From [Flexibacter] sp. ATCC 35208 (GTDB lineage Bacteria; Bacteroidota; Bacteroidia; Chitinophagales; Chitinophagaceae), in contig NZ_MTKN01000027.1 in NCBI RefSeq assembly GCF_001975825.1, forward strand, positions 1 to 64,000: a stretch of 64,000 bases of DNA. Direction: 5' to 3'. The translations under genes and the position numbers were made by a program. Below, piece by piece: positions 26,270-36,445 of this stretch. Each line of letters starts with the position of its first letter. Position 1 is the stretch's first letter. Below the pieces are notes generated by a model, which searched no databases, was not told where the DNA came from, and worked only from the letters and a program-made list of their open reading frames with translations.

Positions 26270-29083
26270 ATGCGGAAGTTAATTTTCACAATGCTCTTCT
26301 CGTGGCTCAGCGTCATTTGTCTGGGTCAGACTACCGGCTTGTTAACCGGTAGTATCGTCGACAAAAATCAGGCTTTGTCCCTCCCGGGAGCCACCCTGAA
26401 ACTGAAACCTGGTAATCATTACACAGTATCCAACCAGCAGGGTAAATTCGAATTTCTCGGCGTTCCGGTTGGTACCTACACACTCGAAGTTACTTACATT
26501 GGCTACCAATCTTACACACAGGAAGTATCCGTGGCTGCAGGCAAAACCACTGAGTTGAAACTGCAACTCGAAGCCGGTGGAATAGCCGGAAAAGAGGTAT
26601 TGGTTGTGGGTGACCGTCTGCGCGGTCAGGCAAAAGCCCTGAACCAGCAGAAAAACAATCCAAACGTCACCAATATCGTGTCTGCTGACCAGATTGGCCG
26701 TTTCCCGGATGCGAACATCGGCGATGCGATGAAGCGTATCCCAGGTATAACCATGCAGAACGACCAGGGGGAAGCCCGTAACATCATTATCCGGGGTCTG
26801 GCTCCTGAGCTGAACTCAGTAACTATGAACGGCGACAGGATCCCTTCTGCCGAAGGTGATAACCGCCGTGTACAGATGGACCTCATTCCTTCTGACATGG
26901 TGCAAACTATCGAAGTAAACAAAACCCTCACCCCTGATATGGATGCAGATGCAATCGGTGGTTCTGTGAACCTCGTGACCCGCGCAGCACCCAATGGCTT
27001 GCGTGTATCTGCAACCCTCTCCGGTGGTGTGAATCCTATCCGTAACAAACCATTGTACACCGGTGGTCTGGTATTGGGTAACCGCTTCTTCAACAACAAA
27101 CTGGGTGCAGTTGTAAGTGCTTCTTACAATAACAACGACTACGGCTCCGACGATGTGGAAGCTACCTGGAAAAAAGATGACGCAGGACATGTATACACCG
27201 AAGAAATGGAGGTGCGTACTTACAATGTACAGCGCATCCGTCGTAGCTTATCCGCTGCACTTGACTATAAGATCAATCCTAAAAATACCATCTACCTCAA
27301 TGCGATGTACAACTGGCGCGATGATCGTGAAAACCGTTACCGCCTGAGGTATAGCGATATCGAACCTGAGTATGCCGATGATGGCAGCATCAGTAGTTAT
27401 ACCGGTCAGGTACGTCGTGAAACCAAAGGTGGTATCAACAATGATAGAAATAAAGGTAGAAGACTGGAAGACCAGCGTGTTCAGAACTACTCTGTGCGTG
27501 GTGAACACCTGCTGGGTAGTAAGGTCGACCTGGACTGGGCAGTGAGCTATTCATCTGCCAGCGAAGATCGTCCGAACGAACGTTATATGGAGTTCCGTGT
27601 GAAAGATGCACCAGTATCTCTGGATCTTTCTAACACCCGTTTTCCATTGGTAACAACGACCGTAACTGATGAAGATCTGAACTTCAATTCCCTGTCGGAG
27701 AATCATGATTATACCCGCGAGAATGAGTTGGGCCTGAAATTGAATCTGCGTTTTCCATTCAGCATTCTGCCTGATCAGAAAGGTCGTTTGCGTGTAGGTG
27801 GAAGAATGCGCATCAAGGATAAGAAACGTGAGAATAACTACTTCGATTATGAGCCAGTAACAGAGTATGGTTCACTGGCAACTATGCCGCTGGTAAGCTA
27901 TACAGGTGCAGGTTATCAGCCGGGTTCCAAATATAGCCGTGGTTCATTTGTATCTAAAGAATATTTAGGTAGTCTGAACCTGAATGATGCAAGTAAGTTC
28001 ACAGGTGAAGATAATCCTGCGGAGTATCTGTCAGCGAACTACAAAGCAAATGAAACCATCACTGCTGGTTATGTTCGCTGGGATCAGGACTTTACATCCA
28101 AACTCTCAATGATTGCGGGTGTACGTCTGGAAAATACCGCTATCGACTATGAAGGTAACGTAGTAGAAGATGAAGAAGATCTGACTGGTCAGCGTAATGT
28201 AAAGAACAGTTATTTGAATGTATTGCCGGGTGTAACTTTCCGGTATAATGTAAATAATGATTTAGTACTGCGTGCAGCAGCGACTACTTCAATCGCGCGT
28301 CCTAACTACTATGATATCGCCCCTTATGTAAGCAGTGTGGCAGATGATGCTGCGATCAGTGCGGGCAATCCCGATCTGAAAGCTGCGTATGCATGGAACT
28401 TTGATATCATGGCAGAGCAGTATTTTAAATCAGTAGGTATCCTGTCTGGTGGCGTGTTCTATAAGAGTATCAACGACTTCATTTATACATTCAAAGATGC
28501 GTCTTATTCTGCTGCAGATTTCACGGCTGATTATGGTAGCACTGCTACAAACCCGATTCCTGATGGTGAGAACTGGACGTACAAACAAGCGCGTAATGGT
28601 GATAATGTAAAGGTGTATGGATTTGAAGTAGCGTTACAGCGCCAGCTGGATTTTCTGCCCGGATTTGCAAAAGGTTTTGGTGTGTATGTGAACTATACTT
28701 ACACAAAATCTACAGCGAGTGGTGTGTATAATTCTGATGGTGAAAAGCGTACTGGTGTTACCTTACCGGGTACAGCACCACATATGTTTAATGCTTCCAT
28801 TTCATTCGAAAATAAGCGCTTTACCGCAAGAGTTTCTGGTAACTATACAGCGGCTTACCTGGATGCATTGGGTGGTAGTGATTTTGATGATAGCTATTAT
28901 GACAAGCAGTTCTTTTTAGATGCAAATGCGTCTTACAAATTTGCAAAGAACTGGCGCTTTTTTGCGGAGGCGAATAACCTGACTAATCAGCCATTAAGGT
29001 ATTATCAGGGAATTTCTTCAAGAACAATGCAGGCGGAGTATTATAGGCCGAGATATAACTTCGGTGTGAAGTTTGACTTATAA
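26270..29083 (+). CDS. TonB-dependent receptor
   Basis: This 937-residue outer-membrane receptor takes up a large substrate using TonB energy. From the chosen start it has a signal peptide (MRKLIFTMLFSWLSVICLG), a carboxypeptidase-regulatory-like domain (about 25-105), a plug domain (about 130-240, with RFPDANIGDAMKRIPGI and IRGLAPELNSVTMNGDRIPS) and a 22-strand-type barrel ending in FGVKFDL. An ATG 75 nt earlier adds a non-signal tail and is rejected. No SusD gene follows, so it is not a classical SusCD pair. The substrate is unknown. Confidence 0.9.
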   Translation: MRKLIFTMLFSWLSVICLGQTTGLLTGSIVDKNQALSLPGATLKLKPGNHYTVSNQQGKFEFLGVPVGTYTLEVTYIGYQSYTQEVSVAAGKTTELKLQLEAGGIAGKEVLVVGDRLRGQAKALNQQKNNPNVTNIVSADQIGRFPDANIGDAMKRIPGITMQNDQGEARNIIIRGLAPELNSVTMNGDRIPSAEGDNRRVQMDLIPSDMVQTIEVNKTLTPDMDADAIGGSVNLVTRAAPNGLRVSATLSGGVNPIRNKPLYTGGLVLGNRFFNNKLGAVVSASYNNNDYGSDDVEATWKKDDAGHVYTEEMEVRTYNVQRIRRSLSAALDYKINPKNTIYLNAMYNWRDDRENRYRLRYSDIEPEYADDGSISSYTGQVRRETKGGINNDRNKGRRLEDQRVQNYSVRGEHLLGSKVDLDWAVSYSSASEDRPNERYMEFRVKDAPVSLDLSNTRFPLVTTTVTDEDLNFNSLSENHDYTRENELGLKLNLRFPFSILPDQKGRLRVGGRMRIKDKKRENNYFDYEPVTEYGSLATMPLVSYTGAGYQPGSKYSRGSFVSKEYLGSLNLNDASKFTGEDNPAEYLSANYKANETITAGYVRWDQDFTSKLSMIAGVRLENTAIDYEGNVVEDEEDLTGQRNVKNSYLNVLPGVTFRYNVNNDLVLRAAATTSIARPNYYDIAPYVSSVADDAAISAGNPDLKAAYAWNFDIMAEQYFKSVGILSGGVFYKSINDFIYTFKDASYSAADFTADYGSTATNPIPDGENWTYKQARNGDNVKVYGFEVALQRQLDFLPGFAKGFGVYVNYTYTKSTASGVYNSDGEKRTGVTLPGTAPHMFNASISFENKRFTARVSGNYTAAYLDALGGSDFDDSYYDKQFFLDANASYKFAKNWRFFAEANNLTNQPLRYYQGISSRTMQAEYYRPRYNFGVKFDL

Positions 29084-29105
29084 AAGAGCAAACGCTCATT
29101 TAAAT

Positions 29106-29140
29106 AAAAAGGGGTTATCGTATTACGATAACCCCTTTTT
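29106..29140. terminator. Bidirectional terminator between convergent TonB receptors
   Basis: A perfect 15-bp stem (AAAAAGGGGTTATCG and complement) with loop TATTA has T-runs on both strands. Confidence 0.9.
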
Positions 29141-29160
29141 ACAATTATGCAAGTGTTATG

Positions 29161-31584
29161 TTAAAACTTGAATGCAACTGTACCAGTGAAGCTTCTGGAC
29201 TTCTGAGGATTCATGGAAGAATAACCAATCCAGTAGTGTTTGTCAGTCAGGTTATCTACTTTCGCGCCGAACCTGAATTTAGGTGTATCGTAAGAAAGTG
29301 CAGCATTCAGTACTGTATATGCTGGAAGTACAAAAACCCCCGTAGTTCTGCTGTTTACAATCTTCACATCGCTGGCGTAGTTACCACCTGCACCAAAGCT
29401 CAGACCTTTCAGTTTACCATTTGAAATACGGTAGTTCAACCACAGGTTAGCAGAGGTTGGAGAAGACGCTGTACCTGGACGAAGACCATTTACATCATCG
29501 CTTGTATTAATGTAATAAGAATCGTTATAGCTATAACCCGCTACTACGCTGAAGCCCTGGAATGGATTAGCAATAATGCTTACTTCTACACCTTTGCTCT
29601 TCTGGCTACCATTCTGAACATAGAAATTAGGATGTTCAGCATCAGAACGTAAAACGTCTTTTACTTTGATATCATAGTAGCTAATAGTACCGGTCAGTTT
29701 ACCATCAAACATATCCATCTTCACACCACCTTCCCATTGATTAGCCTGTTCTGGCTTGGAAATAGTGGTCTCAGTTTCACTTACGTAGATCAGTGAATTC
29801 GTGTTGGTAAAGCCATTCTGGTAGTTGCCAAATAAGGACAGACGATCCTTAACAACCTGGTAAACGATACCAAATTTAGGAGACAATGCAGTCTGATTAT
29901 ATCCACCGGATGTAGTACCAGTAGCAGGGCTATAATTTCCTTTGAAATCATAGTAGTCGATACGTAAACCTGCTTGTACCATCAGTTGATCTGTAATGTT
30001 GAACACATCAGATGCATATGCACTGTAAACGTATTTTTTGTAGATGTATGGATATTCTACAGAACTCCCCAATGACTTGTAAACATCGTTCATGTTTGTA
30101 GCATTGAAATCACGGTAGTTTGATACAGTTCCATAAGTAGGTACCTGATCATATTCAGCACTCTTGAACATCTGGTTGGAGTTCAGGTAGAAGAAGTCGA
30201 TCCCACCTACAAAGCGGTTTCTGAATTTACCAATTTTGAAATCACCGATGAAGTTGTGTTGAATTTCAGTGATGCTTTGTTTACTGTTTTCAGTAGACTG
30301 ATCCTGACGGGAGATAGAATCACCTGGCAGCAGGTAGAAGTAAGGACCAAAACCGTCAGAATAACTGTTGGTCATAGATACAACTGTCTGTGTGTTCCAC
30401 TGGTCAGATACCTTATAATTCATGCTACCAAAAAAGTTTGCATTGCGGCTGGTAGCAGTCAGATCTTCGTTGATGAATGCACGGTTGTAATCTATTTTCA
30501 GTTTATCAGCTCTCTGTGCCGTCAGATCAGCGGTAGTTAACCACCATGGCATAAAGAAGAATGTATTACCGTTACCTTCTCCACTCATGAATTCTGCTTC
30601 GAGTGATATATTTAATCTGTCGTTGATTTTGTAAGAAAGGCTTGGTGCAAATGCAAATGTTTTGCTATGACCCACATCCATCCAGCTGTCCTGTGTAGTA
30701 TAAGCGGTATTGATACGTAGCAGTATATTCTTCGCAGAATCCAGTGGCGTATTTACATCCGCCATGATGCGGTTGTAATTATAGCTACCACCTGCTACTG
30801 CTACCTCGCCACCAAAATGGTCATAAGGTCTTTTAGTAACACGGTTGATCAAACCACCGTAAGAAGTCAGCTGAGCACCGAACAGTGTGGCGTTAGGGCC
30901 TTTGATTACCTCGATGCTTTCAATATTGCTCGCGTCGATTACAGAAGAAACGTTACCTGCCACACCATTGCGCAATTGGCTCTGGATGGTAAAACCACGT
31001 GAGTTGTAGTACGCTCCACCATCACCACTACGGTTGGTAGCTTCCCACATCTTAGTAATACCAGGTGCATTTCTCATCGCATCATCCACAGTATATACCT
31101 GTTGCTGTGCCAGCAGATCCTTGGTAATCACTGAATATACTGTTGGATTCTCAACATTCGCTAATGGTAATTTAGACACATAATTACTTGAACGTCTTAC
31201 CAATTTAGCCTGATTACCCGTAATTACTATTTCAGAAAGTTGTTTACTGGATACTTCCAGCTGGAACTTCACGGATGCAGTTTTACCAGCTTCTACAGTC
31301 ACATCTTCTGTCTTATTCGCAAAACCTGTAAAAGAAATCGCCACCTGATAGTTACCAGCAGGCACATTTTTAAACACAAACGTACCTGCACCATCAGAAA
31401 CCGTCATAAAACTGGTACCCTGTAAGATTACAGACACATCCGCAGCTGGTTTACCATCAGATGTTACGATCTTACCTTTAATTCCTCCATTATTGTCTTC
31501 TAAAGTAGTAGCAGTAGCGGTATAGAAGAAGGAAACAATCATGCTCAGAACAAGCATGAAGGACTTAATAGTCATCCTTACCAT
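29161..31584 (-). CDS. TonB-dependent siderophore-type receptor
   Basis: This 807-residue outer-membrane receptor has a signal peptide, a carboxypeptidase-regulatory-like domain (about 37-115) and a plug with VITKDLLAQQQVYTVDDAMRNAPGI and YNSRGF, the pattern of FhuE/FhuA-type ferric siderophore receptors. A barrel follows, ending in FTGTVAFKF. Ferric siderophore uptake is the most likely role. Start choice is between 31584 (MVRMTIKSF..) and 31575; the ATG at 31620 adds a non-signal leader. No ECF/FecR pair or ABC importer is adjacent. Confidence 0.88.
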   Translation of the reverse strand: MVRMTIKSFMLVLSMIVSFFYTATATTLEDNNGGIKGKIVTSDGKPAADVSVILQGTSFMTVSDGAGTFVFKNVPAGNYQVAISFTGFANKTEDVTVEAGKTASVKFQLEVSSKQLSEIVITGNQAKLVRRSSNYVSKLPLANVENPTVYSVITKDLLAQQQVYTVDDAMRNAPGITKMWEATNRSGDGGAYYNSRGFTIQSQLRNGVAGNVSSVIDASNIESIEVIKGPNATLFGAQLTSYGGLINRVTKRPYDHFGGEVAVAGGSYNYNRIMADVNTPLDSAKNILLRINTAYTTQDSWMDVGHSKTFAFAPSLSYKINDRLNISLEAEFMSGEGNGNTFFFMPWWLTTADLTAQRADKLKIDYNRAFINEDLTATSRNANFFGSMNYKVSDQWNTQTVVSMTNSYSDGFGPYFYLLPGDSISRQDQSTENSKQSITEIQHNFIGDFKIGKFRNRFVGGIDFFYLNSNQMFKSAEYDQVPTYGTVSNYRDFNATNMNDVYKSLGSSVEYPYIYKKYVYSAYASDVFNITDQLMVQAGLRIDYYDFKGNYSPATGTTSGGYNQTALSPKFGIVYQVVKDRLSLFGNYQNGFTNTNSLIYVSETETTISKPEQANQWEGGVKMDMFDGKLTGTISYYDIKVKDVLRSDAEHPNFYVQNGSQKSKGVEVSIIANPFQGFSVVAGYSYNDSYYINTSDDVNGLRPGTASSPTSANLWLNYRISNGKLKGLSFGAGGNYASDVKIVNSRTTGVFVLPAYTVLNAALSYDTPKFRFGAKVDNLTDKHYWIGYSSMNPQKSRSFTGTVAFKF

Positions 31585-31771
31585 AAACTTTTTGTTATTT
31601 TTTGCGCAGCAAAATTGCAATATAGTAACCTGTTTATCGTGTCGATTCAGGAAAATCGTTTACGCAAAAGGGAAAATTTATGACGGAACCATTCTTTTTT
31701 ACCGAAAAAGCATCGCAATTGTACGGAGGAACTTCTTCTTTTGTGCTTGTTTTTACTGATCAGAGCCTGTT

Positions 31772-33580
31772 TTATTGATCGGAGCCCGGACTTTCTTCAT
31801 TCGTACCAGACACTGCTGCCTGCTCAGTCACCTTTCTGGTCACCTGATCCTGCTCAGCTTCCCGCAGGAAATCTTTGATCCCCGCTATGATCCTATCCAC
31901 CATCTTCTGTCTGAAACTCTCGTCCAGCACATTCATTTCATCTTCAGGGTTGCTTAAGAACAAGGTCTCGATCAGGGCATCCGGAAACTCAGTCGGGTTA
32001 TTAAGAATAAAATTGAAGTCACCATTATTGCCAAAGTCAGACAAGCCTAAACCTAGCAACTGGGCGTGGATCGACCTGTTAAAAGGTTCGCAGAAGGGGT
32101 ATTTATAATAATTAGCCGTACCATGTACATCCACCGGGTTCACAGATGAGTTCAGGTGAATACTAATGAGTAGATCGGGGTTCATTTGCCTGTAATACGA
32201 TAGTCTGTCTTCATTAGGAACGAACTGGTCTGTAGTACGGGTCATAAGTACTTTTGCTCCTTCCTTTTCCAGTGCTGTTTTCAGCAACATAGATATCATT
32301 AGGGTCAGCTGCTTTTCATAATACCCGGCGGCACCCAGTGCTCCTACGTTTGTACCACCATGACCCGGATCCAAACCAAATGTCAGGTTTTTCAGCTGGA
32401 AACTGGCCGGTGGGTGCTTTACAGCTATTACGAGGCGGGTACTGTCATAATAGACCTTATAGCCCCATGGTTGTTTATGTTTCAGCGATATATTCACTCT
32501 GAGTACATCCGAGCCGATCTGTTCCCATTTGATACCTTTTACTTCCTGCATAGAATCAGACCCCGGCGTAAAGTCTGGTTCCAGGTTCGCCCCATGAATA
32601 TCCAGTGTTATTTTCCCCGGATCTACCTGCTGGGTGCTGAGGTAGGGGAGTCGTTCAGATAATCCTACAGCGATGTAGTCGTATTTAGCATCACTCCATG
32701 TACGGGTTGCCTCCACGATATTGAGCGGTGTTGGCTCACTCAAACTAACAGTATCCAATAATAACTCAGGAATGAACGCGGTTTGCTGATTGCTGAGTTT
32801 TACTTTATAATAGTTGCCTTGCTTACCGGTGATGCGGAGCAATACATCCGAATCCAGGTAGCCAATTTTGAGGGGCCCAAGGCGATCTCCTTCCGGTGCA
32901 ATTGTGAGGTAGGTATTTCTATCAATCGTTCTGCCAGCAAGCAGTTGATCACGTTGGTAAGTGAGTTTGTTACTACTTTGTAAGACAGTGGTATTGCCAT
33001 CTTTATTCTTCAGGAATACGGCAATCTTGTTATCTAACAGAGAGTCTGCTTCCTGTATCACATAAAAACCTTCGTAGAAGCCTTCAGCACCGTACCTGGA
33101 AGAAGGTAATTCACGCAAGGGTGTTTCATGCATCCAGTAAGCTTTACAACCCGGATAGCCTTTGATCCTTACACGGATGGTATCACCGGGAGAGAGTGTG
33201 CTATTCCCTTTTGGAAATACTTTGATATCATCTATTCTGAATACGCTGGTCGCTTTGACCGGCGGTAATGTTGTATAGTAGTAGTTGTAAGTGCGGGATA
33301 CCTTTTTACCGGTAGTATCCGTAGTGGTTAGTGTAAATGAAGTCCTGCCGGGCTTGATGATCCGCTTTAAAGCAAATACACCGGTGGGATATACGTGTAT
33401 GGTATCATCATTCAGTGTTACTTTACAACTTACACAGGTGCGACCTGACATATATTGCTTAGAACTACTGGTATTGATTTCAGTCTTTACAGGCTGCACC
33501 ATTTTAAGGAAGGCTTGTTCCTGCGCTTTTACTCCAGTAAAGGCTATCTGTATCAGTATGATGAATGCTAGTACTCTCAT
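31772..33580 (-). CDS. N-acetylmuramoyl-L-alanine amidase (Amidase_3) with long N-terminal region
   Basis: This 602-residue secreted protein cuts the bond between MurNAc and L-Ala in peptidoglycan. A signal peptide (MRVLAFIILIQIAFTGVKAQ) starts it. Roughly 360 residues of beta-rich, SH3- and AMIN-like sequence precede the catalytic domain. Zn ligands are in LDPGHGG, YYEKQL and SIHLNSS, and the catalytic Glu in ALIETLFLSNPEDE. The upstream ATG at 33637 overlaps the terminator of the neighbour and is rejected. The N-terminal half may bind glycan or a partner. Confidence 0.9.
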   Translation of the reverse strand: MRVLAFIILIQIAFTGVKAQEQAFLKMVQPVKTEINTSSSKQYMSGRTCVSCKVTLNDDTIHVYPTGVFALKRIIKPGRTSFTLTTTDTTGKKVSRTYNYYYTTLPPVKATSVFRIDDIKVFPKGNSTLSPGDTIRVRIKGYPGCKAYWMHETPLRELPSSRYGAEGFYEGFYVIQEADSLLDNKIAVFLKNKDGNTTVLQSSNKLTYQRDQLLAGRTIDRNTYLTIAPEGDRLGPLKIGYLDSDVLLRITGKQGNYYKVKLSNQQTAFIPELLLDTVSLSEPTPLNIVEATRTWSDAKYDYIAVGLSERLPYLSTQQVDPGKITLDIHGANLEPDFTPGSDSMQEVKGIKWEQIGSDVLRVNISLKHKQPWGYKVYYDSTRLVIAVKHPPASFQLKNLTFGLDPGHGGTNVGALGAAGYYEKQLTLMISMLLKTALEKEGAKVLMTRTTDQFVPNEDRLSYYRQMNPDLLISIHLNSSVNPVDVHGTANYYKYPFCEPFNRSIHAQLLGLGLSDFGNNGDFNFILNNPTEFPDALIETLFLSNPEDEMNVLDESFRQKMVDRIIAGIKDFLREAEQDQVTRKVTEQAAVSGTNEESPGSDQ

Positions 33581-33606
33581 GATTGTCCGGCGCAAATAAA
33601 CAAAAA

Positions 33607-33639
33607 AAATGCCATCCGCCTCTTCGCGGGATGGCATTT
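33607..33639 (-). terminator. Terminator downstream of the acyl-CoA dehydrogenase gene
   Basis: AAATGCCATCC pairs with GGATGGCATTT (11 bp) and is followed by a T-run on the minus strand. It is the second of two hairpins in series after the gene. Confidence 0.8.
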
Positions 33640-33651
33640 ACTTAATTAAAT

Positions 33652-33685
33652 CCCAAAGGAGCTACCGATAGGCAGCTCCTTTGGG
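33652..33685 (-). repeat. 12-bp hairpin directly after the acyl-CoA dehydrogenase gene
   Basis: CCCAAAGGAGCT pairs perfectly with AGCTCCTTTGGG around a 10-nt loop. It lies 10 nt after the stop and just before the T-run terminator, and may protect the 3' end of the mRNA. Confidence 0.6.
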
Positions 33686-33695
33686 AAGGTTATTT

Positions 33696-35486
33696 TTACA
33701 AGCTATATTTATTCTCCGCCAGCAGTTTATCTGCAATTCTCCTCCTCGCATCTTTCGTATTCACCGGCGCAGCTTTTGTAAACCGCTTAATACCTAACAA
33801 CATCATACGCTGTTCATCGCCTTCAGCAAAAGAATTAATCGCATCTTTCCCATACTTATTAATACGATCAGCAGTATCATACAGGTATGTCTTCACGATA
33901 TCAGCCTGCAATGCATTTGCAGCTTCTCCCTCTATCTCAATTCGCTTGAGCAGGCGCAGCAAAGCACTTTCCGCAAGGAACGTTTCTATTGCCATATCTG
34001 CAATATTCATGAGTATTTCCTGTTCGCTTTCCAGCTTTGTCATCAGCTTTTGTGCAGCCGCACCAGCTACCAGCAGGATCGCTTTTTTCAGGTTCACGAT
34101 CTGCTTTTTCTCAGCACTATATGGTGTTTCATCATCACTGCCAAAATCAGGAATACTCATCAGCTCCTTCATCACATTCATCGCGGGGTTCATCAGGTCC
34201 AGCCTTCCTTTCATAGCACGCTTTAGCGTCATATCCAGTGTAAGCAGACGATTGATTTCGTTCGTGCCTTCAAAGATGCGGTTGATACGACTATCGCGAT
34301 ATGCTTTGGATATCACATATTCATCACTGAAACCATTCCCACCATGGATCTGTACCCCTTCGTCCACTACATAGTCGAGTGCTTCTGAACCACCTACTTT
34401 CAGGATGGCGCATTCCACTGCATATTCTTCCGCGGCACCCAGCAGGGCTTCATTGAATGGCTTACCGGCTGCTATCAGTTCTTTTTCTTTCTCGTCTATG
34501 AGCTGTGCAGTCCGATACAGGGCTGATTCATTCACCCATATACGGATTGCCATTTCTGCTAACTTATGTTTGATGGCTCCGAAGTTACCAATGGATTGTT
34601 TGAATTGCTCGCGTGTGTTCGCGTATTCAATGGAAATGGAGGCTGTTTTCTTGGCAGCTCCCAATGCTGCTGCACACAGTTTGAGACGGCCGATATTCAG
34701 GATATTGAAGGCAATGAGATGTCCTTTGCCAATCTCGCCCAGTACATTTTCCACAGGAACCTGTGCATCCTGGAAGTAGATCTGGCGGGTAGAAGAACCT
34801 TTGATTCCCATCTTGTGCTCTTCAGCACCCAGCGTGAATCCGGGAGTATCTTTATCCACAATAAAGGCGGTGAATTTATCGCCATCTATTTTAGCAAATA
34901 CAGTGAATACATCTGCAAAACCGGAGTTGGTGATCCAGCACTTCTGGCCATTCAGTAAATAGAATTTACCATCGGCAGAGAGTTTGGCGGTAGTCTTCGC
35001 ACTGAGTGCATCGGAACCGGAATTGGGTTCTGTCAGTGCATATGCACCTTTCATCTGGCCGGAGCCAAGAAAAGGAATGTATTTTTGTTTCTGGGCTTCT
35101 GTACCGAAGTACAGAATGGGGAGGGAGCCTATACCCGTATGGGCCGCCATGGCTACAGAAAAGGAGTGACCCGCACCCAGGGCTTCATTGATGAGCGTCG
35201 CTGTGATGAAGTCTTTGCCTAACCCTCCGTATTCCTCAGGGAAGGCAGCGCCCAGCAATCCCTGCTCGCCTGCTTTTTCCAGTAAGGAAGGCATAAGCCC
35301 TTCTTCCAGTTTATCGATCCGGTCCAGCACAGGTGTGACTTCCTTTGCCACAAACTGTTCGGCCATCTCTTTAATCATTTTTTGTTCTTCGTTGAAATCT
35401 TCGGGAGTAAACACTTCATGTACAGGGCTTTCTTTGATCAGGAACTCAGCGCCCTTCAACGTGGACTTATCAACAGTTGCTTCCAT
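33696..35486 (-). CDS. Acyl-CoA dehydrogenase
   Basis: This FAD-dependent acyl-CoA dehydrogenase has 596 residues, longer than the usual 380-400, with the VLCAD/ACAD9-like C-terminal extension. Motifs are AYALTEPNSGSDALSAKTTA, KCWITNSGFADVFTVFA, and QIHGGNGFSDEYVISKAYRDSRINRIFEGTNEINR, which carries the FAD and catalytic region. About 160 residues of helical extension follow. It catalyses the first step of fatty-acid beta-oxidation. No thiolase or hydratase genes are adjacent. Two hairpins close the transcript. Confidence 0.93.
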   Translation of the reverse strand: MEATVDKSTLKGAEFLIKESPVHEVFTPEDFNEEQKMIKEMAEQFVAKEVTPVLDRIDKLEEGLMPSLLEKAGEQGLLGAAFPEEYGGLGKDFITATLINEALGAGHSFSVAMAAHTGIGSLPILYFGTEAQKQKYIPFLGSGQMKGAYALTEPNSGSDALSAKTTAKLSADGKFYLLNGQKCWITNSGFADVFTVFAKIDGDKFTAFIVDKDTPGFTLGAEEHKMGIKGSSTRQIYFQDAQVPVENVLGEIGKGHLIAFNILNIGRLKLCAAALGAAKKTASISIEYANTREQFKQSIGNFGAIKHKLAEMAIRIWVNESALYRTAQLIDEKEKELIAAGKPFNEALLGAAEEYAVECAILKVGGSEALDYVVDEGVQIHGGNGFSDEYVISKAYRDSRINRIFEGTNEINRLLTLDMTLKRAMKGRLDLMNPAMNVMKELMSIPDFGSDDETPYSAEKKQIVNLKKAILLVAGAAAQKLMTKLESEQEILMNIADMAIETFLAESALLRLLKRIEIEGEAANALQADIVKTYLYDTADRINKYGKDAINSFAEGDEQRMMLLGIKRFTKAAPVNTKDARRRIADKLLAENKYSL

Positions 35487-35624
35487 TGTGATAAAGTTTT
35501 GTCAGTTAATTTGAGTTACCATTCAATTTACTTTTTTTACCTCACATAGCAATTTTAAATCGTGAAAATTGAAGGGCAATGGCCTGTAGGCGGCCTGAAT
35601 AGGAAACGTTAAAATTGAAACTGG

Positions 35625-35632
35625 TACATTTG
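35625..35632 (+). promoter_or_regulatory. -7 box TACATTTG directly before the hydrolase start
   Basis: An exact TAnnTTTG is followed by CGAA and the ATG at 35637, the same 4-nt spacing as at 21772. The upstream AAAATTGAAAC is also shared between the two promoters. A leaderless mRNA is likely. Confidence 0.6.
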
Positions 35633-35636
35633 CGAA

Positions 35637-36437
35637 ATGCAGTCATTCTACCTTCCATATGAAAACAGCCGCATCCATGGAGTCATCGCCGGCAAAGGCG
35701 ACGATCTTCTTGTGTGCCTGCACGGTTTCGGCGAAAGTACACTGCCTTTTTCCCGGCTGGTTCCCGCTCTTGGCGATGCCTTCACTATCGTGGCACTCGA
35801 CCTGCCCCTTCATGGCAAAACCGTGTGGCAGGAAAACCGCCCTTTTGAAAAAGAAGACCTTCATGCGATCATCGACCTGCTCCTGAAAATGCAAAAGAAA
35901 ACCGTCTTCTCCCTGTTGGGATACAGCATGGGTGGCCGTCTCGCCCTTTGCATCACAGAAAAGATGGCCCCACAGATCAGGGAACTGATCCTGCTGGCAG
36001 CCGATGGTCTCAGGGATAATCCCTGGCACCACTTTGTGACGCAAACCCGCATCGGTCACCGGCTCTTTAAACACATCACCTATCACCCGGGATTTTATTT
36101 CTGGCTACTCAATACCGGCAACAAGCTGAGACTCATCAACAACAGCCTGCATCGCTTTGCAAACAACAGTATGAATACCCTCGAAAAGCGGGAACTGGTC
36201 TTCAATGTATGGACCATCATGGCCCATATGATGCCCAACCGGAAACTTATCAAACAACTGCTGGCCCAATATCGCATCCATACCCTGCTCATATTTGGCA
36301 AGTACGACAGGGTGATTCCATCGGTATTGGGTATACGGTTTATGGACGGTACTTTCCCCTGCGAAACACTGGTACTTGACAAAGGTCATCAGCTACTCAC
36401 AGAAGACCTGGGTGAAATAATATTGGATAAGATTTAA
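35637..36437 (+). CDS. Alpha/beta-fold hydrolase
   Basis: This 266-residue cytoplasmic hydrolase has the oxyanion-hole HGFGE at residues 29-33 and the nucleophile S97 in GYSMGGR. An Asp lies in FGKYDRVIPS and the catalytic His in DKGHQLLTED near the end. No signal peptide. The pattern resembles MenH/BioH-like esterases, but the substrate is not predictable. It is followed after 8 nt by a glycosyltransferase gene and then a permease gene with a 3-nt gap, so all three are probably cotranscribed. Confidence 0.88.
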   Translation: MQSFYLPYENSRIHGVIAGKGDDLLVCLHGFGESTLPFSRLVPALGDAFTIVALDLPLHGKTVWQENRPFEKEDLHAIIDLLLKMQKKTVFSLLGYSMGGRLALCITEKMAPQIRELILLAADGLRDNPWHHFVTQTRIGHRLFKHITYHPGFYFWLLNTGNKLRLINNSLHRFANNSMNTLEKRELVFNVWTIMAHMMPNRKLIKQLLAQYRIHTLLIFGKYDRVIPSVLGIRFMDGTFPCETLVLDKGHQLLTEDLGEIILDKI

Positions 36438-36445
36438 ATTCGCGT

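Noticed and set aside
26195-29083. A SusC/SusD polysaccharide-utilisation pair
   Set aside because: No SusD gene follows either TonB receptor, and no glycoside hydrolase lies nearby.
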